Assembly (NCBI RefSeq): GCF_963678635.1
Contig: NC_087068.1
Location: forward strand, 56,839,896-56,903,895
Length of the DNA stretch: 64,000 nucleotides
Source: Symsagittifera roscoffensis
Taxonomy: Eukaryota; Xenacoelomorpha; Acoela; Convolutidae
Reading direction: 5' to 3'
Part shown: positions 45,312 through 56,296 of the stretch, piece after piece
Layout: each line of letters starts with the position of its first letter
Numbering within the stretch: the stretch's first letter is position 1
The notes under the pieces: generated by a model
Database searches by the model: none
What the model was told of the DNA's origin: nothing
What the model saw: the letters and a program-made list of their open reading frames with translations, nothing else
Position numbers and translations under genes: made by a program

Positions 45312-46642
45312 CATCACAAGGCGAAACTGTGCACTGGAGAGGAGTACAATTTGGTGTCTAAATGATCTCCGATTCCAGAGACAAGTTTTTAAACTTGTTT
45401 GAAATTGTTAGTGGGTTCCACTTTGAACACTTCTCTGGATTCCGCGTAAAAAACCTCAAATATGAATTTTGTCGGGCCTTTTTTTTTGTCGCGGATTCCG
45501 CAACCATCAAATGTAGCTAGTTGTTTTGGAATCTGCAACTGTAAGCTGCTTCCGCAAAATGTAGGTTTTTTCTGAACTAAACCAGATGTTGCAAGCGAAC
45601 AATTAAAAGCTAGGGCTGGAAATATTATCTGGCAATGCAGAATTTAAAAGCAAGGACATCGCCAATGTCAGCAAAGTCCACAAACAATTTTCGAAACGTT
45701 TTCTAATTGAGTCGGTGGATGTCACGCTTTAGTTTTGAGAAAACTGCCCAGCAATCTATTTTTTTGTGATCGATTTGGAAACACAATCATCAAACAAAAT
45801 CATTATTTGGATTTCTAGTGGGTTTAGAGTGACTTAAAATCATCAGTATTTGAGTTGAAATGGCTAGGGTGAGAGATAAAATGAAAGTTTTAGCGAGCGG
45901 AAAATAAAAAAAATACAGTTCGAAAAATAAATAATTAGAACTCCACTGAGAAGCATAAGTAAATAAAACATAGACAATTATTCGATGAATTAGTTTTCTT
46001 CAGGTCGTCCAATTGGCGGAAATTGAGATCGAAATTGGGTGTATGTTGGCAAGAATTGCGCTCGGAGTCGGTAAAATGGGGGCAGGAACTGAGATTGAAG
46101 TTAGGGGCAAGTTGGCAGGAATTGAGATCGAAGTTGGGTGTAAGTTGGCAGGAATTGAGATCGAAGTTGGCGGTAAATTCGGAACAGGAATTGAAATCAG
46201 ACTTGGGTGTATGTGGGCACGCACTGAGATCGAACGTTTGTTATTTTAACTGATAGCTCAACTGCTAGTGTTTAAATTGAAACGTAAGCAAAAAATTCAA
46301 ATTAAAATGCTAATATATATGTAACTGGAATCCTCAAACCAAAGCGGATTCCGCTTGCAATTTACGAACTCTGCTTACAGTTTGCGGATTCCGCAATAGT
46401 TCATTTTACTATACCTTTTTCTATTATTTGTCTCTGGAATCCACAAACTGTTCCGGATTCCGCAAAATAACTTTTTTGGTGGGATTTCGAGCGGTACAGT
46501 GTTTTAGCTATTTGTTTTTGGAAACTAAAACTGCAAAGAAGATCAAAGAAAATTAACAATGTTGCGGGTTCCGCAACAAATTTGATTTTGGCCCGTTGCG
46601 GAATCAATTTACAATTCACAGAATGCTAAGTTTGACCTTAAA
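45312..46642. mobile_element. DNA transposon, GCGGATTCCGC-array family, copy 3 (reverse orientation)
   Basis: 1331 bp between direct TGAT copies (45308-45311 and 46643-46646). Its left end GGCGAAACTGTGCACTGGAG matches the reverse complement of the right ends of copies 1 and 2, so it is inverted relative to them. Its right end is the degraded GAATGCTAAGTTTGACC. GCGGATTCCGC-type motifs lie near 45490-45560 and 46340-46610. The centre carries the 33-bp minisatellite at 46015-46235. No transposase frame. Confidence 0.88.
46015..46235. repeat. 33-bp minisatellite inside transposon copy 3
   Basis: About six units of AATTGAGATCGAAGTTGGGT plus GTAAGTTGGCAGG, period about 33 bp. Because 33 is a multiple of three it produces overlapping open frames of 74-78 codons on both strands (for example repeating GIEIEVGCKLA). 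These are translated repeat, not genes. The same motif in the opposite orientation occurs in copies 1 and 2. Confidence 0.92.
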
Positions 46643-47583
46643 TGATAAAACTCAAAATCAGGATAGTTGTTCAACTTGTCATTTAAAAAAACTTGTCCAT
46701 TTAAGTTTTGGGTATATAGGGTTAAGCTATAGCGTTTTTTGTTGCGCATTTCACAATCAAGTAGTATTTCGAGAGGCTAGACGAAACTTAGAAAAAGTGT
46801 ATGACCATGCGGCCAGGGTTTGAAGTTGTCAAGGGACTTCTCAGTGAAAAGAGATCATAGAGGTGTGGCAGGTACCTACTCCTATAAATCAGCAACAGGT
46901 TATATTTCTTAAAAATGAAAAAGATAGTAATTATTGCGATCAAAAACTGTATAGGCTAACTGAGAAAGCTAGCACTGAACCGTAGAAGTTTGGCGGCAAA
47001 ATGCGACTGAATTATTGATAAAAACGAGTCTCGCAACATCGTTTTTAAAGCAAAATGTATAATCAATCAACCAAGTAAAATTGAAACAAAATATTCTTAA
47101 ATGATCATATTTCTGCGCATAAAATGTTGCCGTCCACCGCTTTGGACAATTTTATCTCACTTTTCCCACTTTGAAAAGTAGGTTTAGCCCCAGATGAAGC
47201 ATAGAAAAATTTCATGACCATACAACCAAAATTGAATTCGTGCCTTTTCCGGAATTAATAATTGTCGAGCTTTCGAGGAGGCGGTACCTAGTGCACTTAA
47301 GAGTGGCGGGAGTGTTCTTCTTCAAGAATAAGCATGATCCCCATTGATACCATTTGACCACGTCTAATTTTGGTCACGATCGAGCTGAAAAAAATCAAAG
47401 AGTTTTTGTCAAAGCTATGTAATCAAGCATAGATTACTTCTAGCAATCGCTAAAACAACTTTAAGAAACGTTCGTTTTTGATCAGAAAATCGTTTAAAAA
47501 ACAAGGAATAGAAGTCTGCTTTTCCTCTTCTTGCAACTCACAACTTTTACTTTGATTTTACTTTGATGTATCTTGACTGCATT
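46643..47583. other. Intergenic, no gene seen
   Basis: No supported frame or repeat; less AT-extreme than the preceding kilobases. Confidence 0.45.
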
Positions 47584-47750
47584 CAGGGGAGGATTTAGGG
47601 GGGGGGGGGGGCGGCGGACGTCACTTCCCCTTCAGGGATTCGCCCCCTCACTAACCAAATGGTCCCCGCTTTGGTATTATTTTATGACATCCATTTTCGG
47701 CCGACCAACCTAAGAGTTTCCTAAATACGCCTACTACGGGAGCGAGCATC
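47584..47750. mobile_element. hAT-like element fragment
   Basis: Starts CAGGGGAGGATTTAGGG followed by a poly-G tract, as in the MITE at 10377. It also contains TCAGGGATTCGCCCCCT and CCAAATGGTCCCCGCTTTGGTA, the complement-side phrases of the foldback arms at 41257-41610. The right end is not found. Confidence 0.6.
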
Positions 47751-48699
47751 GAAGAAACGCAACTTTTGGTCAAACTTTTACAAAAAGGGTCCAAAAATCC
47801 CGGATGCATTTCTGACTACAGTTCAATTTTTTGGTAAAACAACTCATTTCACACGATTAAATATGCACAACAAATACTTTGGTACATCGGTGAAAATTTT
47901 TCGCATGCCAATTTTGAGACCAATCAGACGTTTTTTAACCTTTTCTACACACGTAATAACTGTGATGTAGGAGGAAAACGAAGAAAAATTAAAATTTTTT
48001 ATTGGACCAAAAACATTAGAACCACTGCAAAAAGATTAATCACGACCTTATGCTAAAAACGATAAAATTGAGACAAGGCAGTTTTCCACAAGTTACTGCA
48101 TTATTCTTGAATTAATGTAAAACCAACAAAATCGCGATAAGTAATAATCACAATAATGAGTTGTTTTCAAACCAATTATATACACAAAATTAAGTTCAGT
48201 AAATTATGATTAAAATAGGTTTGAGGGGGCGGGCATACAGAAGATTTCAAACGAAATATGTGGAGGGACGCCTCAGAAAGCAGAACAGTTTTGAAGTATA
48301 TCTCATTTCTTATAATTAAAATATTCGTTTGTTTTAGGTAATTTTAGAAGTTTTTCTTAAAAAAAGAATGGCCCATGCCTCGGAAACACAACCTTAAAAT
48401 AAGCCTTATAATCCTAGTTTAAATCCACAAAATTTATCAGAAAAAATTCCAAAAAACCAAAATACAATTGCCAAAAAAGTATGATGTAAATGGTCCAAAC
48501 AGCCCTTTGAATGATTTTTGTTAAAATTCGGATAGTTTTCAAAATGAAAATTCAATTTTTAAAGATAGACCTAATGCGCAAGCTTAAAGATTGACAATTT
48601 GTCAATGCGTTTCGCCTGACGCTTAAATTAAGATCATAACAACACCGTTTATTAGCCAGCTTAGCCAGATCTTCTTTGTTCAGAAAAAGTTTTTTTTTG
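47751..48699. other. Intergenic, no gene seen
   Basis: AT-rich sequence without supported frames; may include the rest of the hAT-like element. Confidence 0.4.
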
Positions 48700-49570
48700 C
48701 ATTTACTACTTTATCACCACGTAATCTTTTGCATGAAAGCTTCAAAAACTCATATCGATGTAAGTTCTGTACTGAATATAATTTATGTTGGATAACCATG
48801 CTTTTTTATTGACTGAAAAGCCTTCCCGAAAACACTACCCGAACTAACCTACGATGCATTTCTATTTCACTACCCACTATGTGTTTTCTATTTCATTTAA
48901 GTTAGTCTTACTTGCTGTTTCGTGAAGCAGAACATCATATTGAATTATTGGTTGGACGCAATGTATGCTCTCACTAAATGTTTTGAACTTGAGGTTTTCT
49001 TTAGTGGGTAAAAATTAAGGAGAAACGACCTTGTTTTTTCTTCAGTACTTCTATGTGCTCAATAAAGTTCAATTTGCGATCGAAATAAATTCATTTAAAG
49101 TTTGAAACGTTTTCTATAAAATCCCCGCTCATTTTAAAATTTATTTTATTTGTAATTCTGGATTTTTTGAAAATTAATAAGTTTAGTTTTGTCAGTGTCG
49201 AGGGACAGCTTGTTTTCAATCAAGCAATTCTGTACGTCATGCAATTCAGCGCTCAGCATGTCATTGTCCCGTTTGTGTAACAGAGTTGTACCCGAGTAAA
49301 AATTAGTATGAGGATGGTTGCAACACATATCAGTATAATTCATGTAATGTAAATGATGAAGAGCATGAGACCAAGGATAGAGCCTTGGGGAACTTCAAAC
49401 ACAGCGTTTTCAATTTCCGAACTTAACGGCTTTATAAAAGCAAACTGACTTCTTTTGTAGGAATTTAAGAAAGTCATTCACTCTACCTCTAACTCCGAAA
49501 CTGTGTAGTTTTGCAATAAGATACATTGCTAAACCGTATCGAACGCTTTTCTTAATCTAAAAAAGACCTC
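48700..49570 (-). pseudogene. Non-LTR retrotransposon (jockey/CR1-like) reverse transcriptase remnant
   Basis: Minus-strand blocks in RT order. RKAFDTV lies near 49560. NSYKRSQFAFIKPLSSEIEN is followed by VPQGSILGLMLFIIYI (about 49400-49330). The active-site region is degraded (the FADD box is missing just before TTLLHKR). SAELHDVQNCLIENKLSLDT and KTKLINF follow (about 49260-49165), then RKLNFIEHIEVLKKK (about 49075) and an ASSKHLVRAYI-like C-terminal block. The arrangement matches LINE-type RTs of the jockey/CR1/RTE kind. A stop after FDTV, frame changes and the lost active site show it is dead. The 65-codon frame at 49146-49343 is part of it. Confidence 0.8.
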
Positions 49571-49852
49571 AACAATTTTAGATTTGTTTCCCAGATGTTA
49601 CAAATGTTTTGAGATTACCCGCCTAGTGCATCAAAAGCTCAACTTATTGAAATCCGAAAAACTGATACGGCTGCTTTCAAAATGAAATTAAAATCAATTC
49701 TAAAATAAGTAACATGAGTCTTTCAGCAGACCTTTCAAAACCAATAATCGTTTATGTTTTTTGCTATTAAGACTAGCCAAATCAAAAGATATAACAAAGT
49801 CTTTAAAACGAACTGTACTTTTATAAAGTTGCATTAGAGCGTCATAGTCATT

Positions 49853-50239
49853 ATGAATTACTACAGTTCATATGGACCGCGTATAGAAAAAGAGAAAGTT
49901 AGCAGAACTCATGCAATTTCAACGGAATCAAAATCCGAAGAGTACCTTGAGGTAGAAGTCAGCACAAACTTAACGACAGGCGTACAGAAAACAATTTCCT
50001 TCAAAAACGTCTATGATGGCAAAATTGTGATTCAAAAATGGCATCTACTTCTTATCGTTGTGTTCATTGCATGTTCCTTTTTGATATCTCTCTCTTCTAT
50101 TGTTTTTGCGAGCATCAGAGTTTCAGCGACAAAGGTACAGTACGAAGATGTTGAGAAAAATTATGCAGAATTCAGAGAGGAATTCGCAGAACTCATGTAC
50201 AGAATTGAGGCGTGTAACTCCACGGTGCTACTGAGCCGG
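49853..50239 (+). CDS. Two-exon gene, exon 1: cytoplasmic head and transmembrane anchor
   Basis: Codons 1-129 of an inferred 228-residue type II membrane protein. Residues 1-63 are polar, with acidic and basic stretches. Residues about 64-90 (WHLLLIVVFIACSFLISLSS onward) form one strong membrane helix. From about residue 95 an acidic amphipathic helix begins (YEDVEKNYAEFREEFAELMY). The exon ends exactly at a codon boundary before GTAAGAA (CGG then GTAAGAA). If the intron is not removed the frame ends three codons later. A TATAAA at 49822 lies about 30 bases upstream of the ATG, so either the 5' UTR is very short or the box is coincidental. With no signal peptide and an internal anchor, the C-terminal part is probably outside the cell or in the lumen. 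I do not recognise the family. Confidence 0.72.
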
Positions 50240-50548
50240 GTAAGAAACTAGATTTCATGAACATTTAGAATTTCGTTAGCATTTAACCCCGTCGTGAACA
50301 GCATATCGAATTTTTTGATCCCTGTCCACTGTTCAAATAAGGAAAACATATAAAAAACTGAAATTTGACCTTTTTAGGTGTTAGACATTTTTCAATCATA
50401 GGGCTTAAGGATTGGTCATTGATCACATGCTTGCAGATAAAATGTCAGCTATTTTGCACTTTTCGACAAATATTACCCAGATCGCCAACTCTTTCCGAAT
50501 TTTACGCCCATTCCTCCCCCATTCATAAAGTCTAGTTTTTATTTGCAG
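50240..50548 (+). other. Phase-0 GT-AG intron of the coiled-coil gene
   Basis: 309 bases from GTAAGAAAC to TTTTTATTTGCAG. The acceptor has a clear pyrimidine tract, and the frame is continuous across the join (phase 0). No coding frame spans it. Confidence 0.72.
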
Positions 50549-50848
50549 CTGGACACTCATAACTCAAACCTTCAACAGATGAATGGAACGATCTCAGAGC
50601 TGATATCGAACTTCTATAAAATGACAGTACGGATTGATGAAAACGAACATGACGTCCAAAATATAGCAAAGTATACATCCAATCACACACTTGGTATGAA
50701 TTATCTGAGGGCGGAAATGGACAAAGTGACTAATGACGTGAATGTACTTAAAAACGTTGATATTTTAGTAATAAGAAACAATATCGAGAACTTGGAAAGC
50801 GATCTTGATAATTTAAAAGCTCGATTAACAGCATTAGAGAGATACTAA
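50549..50848 (+). CDS. Two-exon gene, exon 2: coiled-coil stalk and stop
   Basis: 99 codons plus stop, opening LDTHNSNLQQMNGTISELIS. Heptad-like spacing of Leu/Ile/Val/Met continues through MDKVTNDVNVLKNVDILVI and NIENLESDLDNLKARLTALE to a terminal RY. This predicts a long parallel coiled coil. N-glycosylation sites NGT and NHT here, and NST at the end of exon 1, lie on the predicted extracellular side. No globular head domain follows, so the protein resembles the stalk of a trimeric or dimeric type II receptor without its ligand-binding head. A third exon after an alternative donor could supply one, but the stop codon and absence of a nearby domain argue against it. The frame is undamaged. 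No AATAAA is evident shortly downstream. Confidence 0.7.
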   Translation: MDTHNSNLQQMNGTISELISNFYKMTVRIDENEHDVQNIAKYTSNHTLGMNYLRAEMDKVTNDVNVLKNVDILVIRNNIENLESDLDNLKARLTALERY

Positions 50849-51048
50849 TTTCACGCAAAGTGCAATCATCTAACGTTTGAAAATCAATTTAATCGGATTT
50901 GCTGATCAAATAACTGATTTTGCTGAACCCTAATGATTTTGCACGCTAACTCAAACTAATGTAGCAAAAGGGAAACAAAACTTAAAATGTACTTTCCCTA
51001 GTGAAACTTCTTGCCGAGAATTTTTCACCATACTTTATAGAAATAGAG

Positions 51049-51103
51049 GCCCGGTGTAGCAGGGATGATATCGCTGCCCCCTGCTGCTTCGCAAATACCG
51101 GGC
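51049..51103 (+). ncRNA. GC-rich hairpin downstream of the coiled-coil gene
   Basis: Outer stem GCCCGGT (51049-51055) with ACCGGGC (51097-51103). Inner stem AGCAGGG (51058-51064) with CCCTGCT (51079-51085), around a 14-base loop with an asymmetric bulge. It is a GC island in AT-rich DNA about 200 bases after the stop at 50848. It could be a 3'-UTR structure, a small RNA precursor or a foldback. No homolog is recognised. Confidence 0.45.
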
Positions 51104-51715
51104 AAATATTTATGCTTTGTGGTAACTAAAACTACCGATAGACAACGCGTGAACACTGAAGTTTTAGTGCTGGTTGGAACTCGACTGAAGGATGTTTTTG
51201 GTCAAACGAGGAGTGCACTCACTGTTTTAACCGATTTATGAATCAAACCATGGAAAACTCCATCCAAGAAAGTTATATGTTTCAATTCGCATGATTTTTT
51301 GGGAGTAGACATAGAGGTGTACTTTAAAAAAGTACTAAATGAGCTTATGCTAATACATCAATTTCAATTAAGTGTCTTGTTCGGAATTTAGATTTTAAAC
51401 GTAGGAATTGAGCATTATGATGGGAATTGAGAATTAAATTTTATACCATAGTGTTAGATTAAAAGTATATCAAACAAAGTTGTGACGTTTTGCTGTGTTA
51501 TTGTTTGTTTTTATGCTAGATTATATCATTTGATTGTGTTGGATTAAATTTTGTCATCTGGGCTAATCCAAAGGTTTAGATGACAGCTTCAAAATTTTTT
51601 AATTGATATAACCTCATGTCTTAGTAGATTGAGTTGGAAGATCAAGCTCGGTGCTGTTTTCGATATACGACTACAAGAATGCAATTTTGGACCGGAGGCT
51701 AGACTGCAATGAGCC
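51104..51715. other. Intergenic, no gene seen
   Basis: No supported coding frame. TTGAATTGAGCATTATGATGGGAATTGAG-like short repeats near 51400-51430 are minor. Confidence 0.4.
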
Positions 51716-52990
51716 ATGTTGGCAGTGGTGTTATTCATTGCTAAGGGGAGAGAGGGCTGTTCAAATTGTCCCTCGGAAAATGTGTTTCTGCTAGCCTTAA
51801 GCGAGACCGGTGCCGTTGAGTACGGGAGTAGTAGGTTTATACGATGGCGACGTGGAGCAACGTCCGGTCAACACTTGGCAAAAAGGTCACAAATATCTGT
51901 ACAACACAAGGGTTCACCAGTTGTAACTAGAGGCTCTGGCGACAATGACCTGCGAAATGCGGCCCAGAACAAGAGTTCAGGAACTTGATAAAACGTGTGA
52001 GCCCGTGGCTCCTCTGCAGGTAGGTTTTCAGCAAATTAGCTCCAAGACTACAATACCAGACTCCTCGGATATATACATTGCACAAAAATTACAAAAAAAA
52101 ATGAGCAGGTTGATAAAGCGGCGATGGAAGAGCCAATACAACAAGAGACAGGAGATCCATGCCAAACCACGGACCAGTCTCCAGCCAAAATCGTTCCATT
52201 CCAAGCCACGGACCAATCTCCAGTCAGGTGAGTGCAAAATATGGACTCCGTTGCACCAGTTGGGTCGGCGGCACGGAACGAAATTACGGTAAGTTCACTT
52301 GTGGTGGATATCAGAGAGGACATCAGTGATCGGAAATTTTCGGCCCAGTTTGCTTGAACACTATACTATGAGCTGAAACAGCCGCAGTGATCCAGCAAAT
52401 GATTCTCAAGAGAAACTGTCACTGTCTTATTGGAGATAGCCTGTTAAGGGAACTAAGTAAATTTTTGTTAGCGGTCAAACCGTGGGCTCAAGTGGGCTCA
52501 AGTGATCAAAATGATGAAACTTCAGAGCGAGGACAAGATTGTACTTTTTCAAAACGGAACGATTAATGTATCTATTTCGATGTAACATTATTTCGAGAAA
52601 CTCCATTACATCTAGAGCAAAGTAGGAACGATTGTTTTTTATTGCAAACCGTTGGTAACCAGTGGTTTGCCTCTCAAACGAATTGCAGGAAAAAACACAA
52701 GCCGAACGTTTTTGTTCTGTACACCATCCATCAGAATCCAGATGCAGGCACAATGGTAGCTGATTTCACGCAAATTGAAATGGTCCAAAACTTGGTCAGA
52801 GGGAATCAAGGCCGACACAGGCTAGTTGATATGGAGAAAACCTTGCGAATTACTGTAGTCTCACAAGGAACAGGATTCACTTAAAACCAATCACGGCAGG
52901 CCATGGATCAACGATGCCTTCCAAAGAAAGCTCGAAGTGCTGGAAATGTAATTGAATCAAACTGAACCAGTGATGGCCTTGTAAGAGGGA
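51716..52990 (+). pseudogene. Coding-like, higher-GC region, unrecognised
   Basis: Less AT-rich than the surroundings, with several plus-strand frames (51716-51988, 51945-52292, 52642-52884). From about 52040 a frame reads EEPIQQETGDPCQTTDQSPA and runs to the good donor CAG-GTGAGTG (exon end 52227). It contains a 39-bp in-frame duplication giving TTDQSP and ATDQSP. Later blocks include KMMKLQSEDKIVLFQNGTIN near 52510. Stops divide them. It might be exons of a gene or a decayed retroelement; I do not recognise any domain. Confidence 0.3.
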
Positions 52991-52999
52991 AAGTGCAAC

Positions 53000-54560
53000 C
53001 AATTTTTTCGATGAAATCCTTGTCTTAGACTCAATAAGGTCGTTTTGAAGTCCAAAAAATTCGTCTAAAACTTTCTAAAAACGGTCAAAAATCAAAAACC
53101 ACTTTCTTAAGCAAAAAGTATAAGCAGGCCGATTAAGCAGAACCGATGAATAAAACTGGGTTTCTTGGTTGACAATTTAGCCTGTAAACTGGCAAAATCT
53201 TTTTCGAGAAAAATATTAAATAATCCAAAAAAAAACAGACAAATTTTCATAACTTTGATTTTTTTAGGCAGTTATCAATTTCCATTTTCAGCATAGCCAT
53301 TTATAAAAGTAGATTTTTGACTTTTTGTTGTTTCAAATTAACCCTTGATATCAACATTGACTGGACAAAGAATCAAGAAAAATCAAATTTTTCAAAAAAC
53401 GGTCAACAACTCAAAACTTTGTCTTTTGCAAAACTCATTCTTTTTGTGTAAAAACGTTTAGATAGGGCCGCTTAGGCAGAAGAAATTCACGCAGCCTGTA
53501 ATTTCTATTGAATTCAGAATCTCAGATTTGTGAGTATATTTTTGATAAAAATCGATTGCGAGAAAACGCAAACAGTTTAGAAAAAAGGTCCAAAAAAAAG
53601 TTTCGACTTATCCGAGGGGGATGATTTTCGTGTAAAAAAAAATGAGTAGCCGCTGAGGCAGGAGACCATTACCCAGTATCTCCATTGAACATACCACCTC
53701 TTATTCGGGAGCGTATGCTTCGAGAAAAACGATTCCAAGATGTGACAACTGAGCATTTAGCGAGAAAAATCGACAAAACCGTCAAAAAATCTAAAATTTG
53801 ACATTTCGGAGCATTATAAAATTTTGTGTGAAAAATCAGGGAGTAGCCACTTATGCAGAAAGGTTTCGAGCAACCTGTAATTTCATTTGAGCCCAAAATC
53901 TCAGATTTTGGAGAGAAGAGTAGTTCTCGAGAAAAGTCAAAATTTTCAGAAAAAGGGTCAAAAACAAACTCCAAGGGCTTTAATTTTTGGTGTCGCAAAA
54001 TTTTGAGCGTAGTTGCTTCGGCAAATGAGCTTTTTTCAAACAATTTTTTTACTTGAACTCAAAATCTCAGATATGGCAAGGTAGTTCAAAAAAATTGGTC
54101 AAAAATCAAAACTTGACGTTTCCGAAAGCAATATCTTCTTGAGTAAAAAATTCTGTGAGCGGCCATTAATGCAGGGGAGCTTCCCGCTTACCGTTATCTC
54201 CCTTGAACCCATATTATCAGATTTTAGATATTAGTTTTCAAAAAAGTCAAAAATATTCACAAAACGGTCAAAAATCAGAAGTTTGATTATTCCTAGGGTC
54301 ATTCCTCTATGTAAAAAAATTGTAGACCCTTTTTGAGGGTTTCTCAAAACTATTCTATTGATTGAAACCAAAAAAAAATCAGACTTGAGAGCGTCAATTT
54401 TCAAGAAAACGGAAAATTCAAAACATGAGTCAAACATTCCTCTCACAGACTTTTTCGAAGGCACACAAGGGGTTAAGTAGTTTTCCCATTGATACCCTTC
54501 TTTAGCAAATTGGTAGAATTGTTTTTTAAAAAAATTAAGTATGTCGAAAAAAAAAACGAA
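53000..54560. repeat. Satellite-like array 1 (unit about 150-200 bp)
   Basis: About eight diverged units. Each holds, in order, CGGTCAAAAATC, a TTGACTTTTCCGA-like phrase, a GTGTAAAAA(A)TTT phrase, a GxGTAGCCGCTxATGCAG phrase, a TCTCCATTGAAC phrase, AATCTCAGATTT and GTAGTTTTCGAGAAAA. Unit boundaries at 53643, 53841, 54004 and 54154 give spacings near 198, 163 and 150. Frames at 53669-54043 and 53853-54056 are shadows. Confidence 0.85.
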
Positions 54561-54749
54561 AATTCCAGATTTTCATAATATCTGTTTTTATCAAACAGGA
54601 ATTCTAAGCAATTTTAACAAGCAACATATTTGAATTAATTTGAAATCAACACATTTAAAGCAACACATCGCAGCAAAAGTACCGAAGCGGAAACAAAGCC
54701 CACAACTTTTGAGTAGACACCAGTTGAGCAGAAAATTTGTTTTATGACA

Positions 54750-56296
54750 ACCATTACCAGGCCGAACTGTGCATTCTCTGCATTGTAAGCGGAATCCGCA
54801 ACAAGACAAAATAAGAATTATCGCGGAATCCGCAACATTGCTACTTTTCTTTGATCTTTTTTGCTGTTTTGGATTCCCCAAACAAACACCTAAAACCTTT
54901 TATCGTTCAAAATTGGTCCAAAAATAGGCGAATTTGCGGAATCCGCAACCGTATTTGTGGAATCCAGAACAGTGTGGAATCCACATACAATTAATGAGAC
55001 ATGTGTGTAGCTGAAATGAGCTGTTGCGGAATCCGCAACTGTACCCGGAATCCGCAAACTGCAAGTGGAATCCGCAATTTGTAAGTTGAATCCGCAAACG
55101 GTTAGTGGAATCCGCATTTTTTTGCGGATTCCGTTTACATATATGTATGTGTAGTAGCGTTTAAAACTATATCTTTTAATTACTACGTTGATCAACTACT
55201 AGTTGGAATGCCCAAGCATTCGATCTCAATTCCTGTCAAACACCCAACTTCGATCTCAAATCCTGTCGAACATACCCAACTTCGATCTCAATTCCTGACA
55301 AACATACGCAATTTTGATCTCATTTCAATTCTTTTCAAACATAGCCAGCCCAGCTTCAAACTCACTTGCTACAAAGGTTAACTTCGGTCTCAATTCCTGA
55401 CGTCAATCTCAATTACTGTAAACTTAATCATCAGTTCATTTCAAGCCATTCAATTAAACCAAAAAAGTTTCAATTTAGCCCTTTTGAATTATTTTCAAAA
55501 CGCGAAACCAGAACATAGTTTGATAAAGCAACATTTTCAGGACTATATATTCGTGTAGTAGAAATTAAAAATCAATTCTGCTGTAAATCAATTTTGGTAA
55601 TTTTTATCTAATACTAATTTGCTCAAATTAGTCAAACAGACCATTTACTCCCTGTGAACAAAATGCTTTGAATTCACGCTCCCAAATACTGAATCTCAAA
55701 TACAAAATCCCAAATACTGAATCTCGATTACTGAATCCCAAATGCTGACCTAATACGGCGATATGTCAACCCAATAATGAATTAACCCAATTACCGAATT
55801 AACCCTATGAGTTTATTGGTTGTTGTGTTTCCAAAACTATGATCCCAAAAACTGCTTGCAAATACTAAAGTGTGACATCCATTGATTTAGTTAGCCAATG
55901 TTAGAAGATTTGTTCTTGGATTCCGCTGACAATAGTTGAGTCCTTGCTTTTAAATTCCGCTTGTGCATATGCAAGTTCAGTAATAACCAAATTTCTGAAT
56001 TCTTTTACAGTTTGCGGATTCCACTTACATTTGCGGATTCCACTTACTTTTTGCGTAATCCACTTACAGTTCCGGAATCCAGAACAACTAGCTTTATTTG
56101 CTTGTTGCGGAATCCGCAACAAATTAAATGTGCCGTCAAAATTTATGTTACAAGTATATGTACGCGGAATCCACGTAAATCTTGTAAGTGGAATCCACTT
56201 ACATTTTGGAACATGTTTAAATACTTGTCTCTGAAATCCAGCAACATACAGTCACAAAACTGTGCGCCTATCCAGTGCACAGTTTGGCCTCGTGGT
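54750..56296. mobile_element. DNA transposon, GCGGATTCCGC-array family, copy 2
   Basis: 1547 bp between direct GACA copies (54746-54749 and 56297-56300), the best preserved copy. Left end ACCATTACCAGGCCGAACTGTGCA; right end reads, inverted, ACCACGAGGCCAAACTGTGCAC. GCGGAATCCGCAA units with about 19-21 bp spacing fill 54785-55140 and 55915-56200. The centre has the CGATCTCAATTCCTG minisatellite (about 55215-55440) and CCCAAATACTGAATC repeats (about 55680-55760). Frames of 65-156 codons inside are shadows of the repeats; no transposase. Confidence 0.92.

Noticed and set aside
46000-46253. Three overlapping 74-78 codon frames with repeating GIEIEVG or SIPANLHPTS
   Set aside because: Products of a 33-bp minisatellite whose period is a multiple of three; opens frames on both strands without coding meaning.
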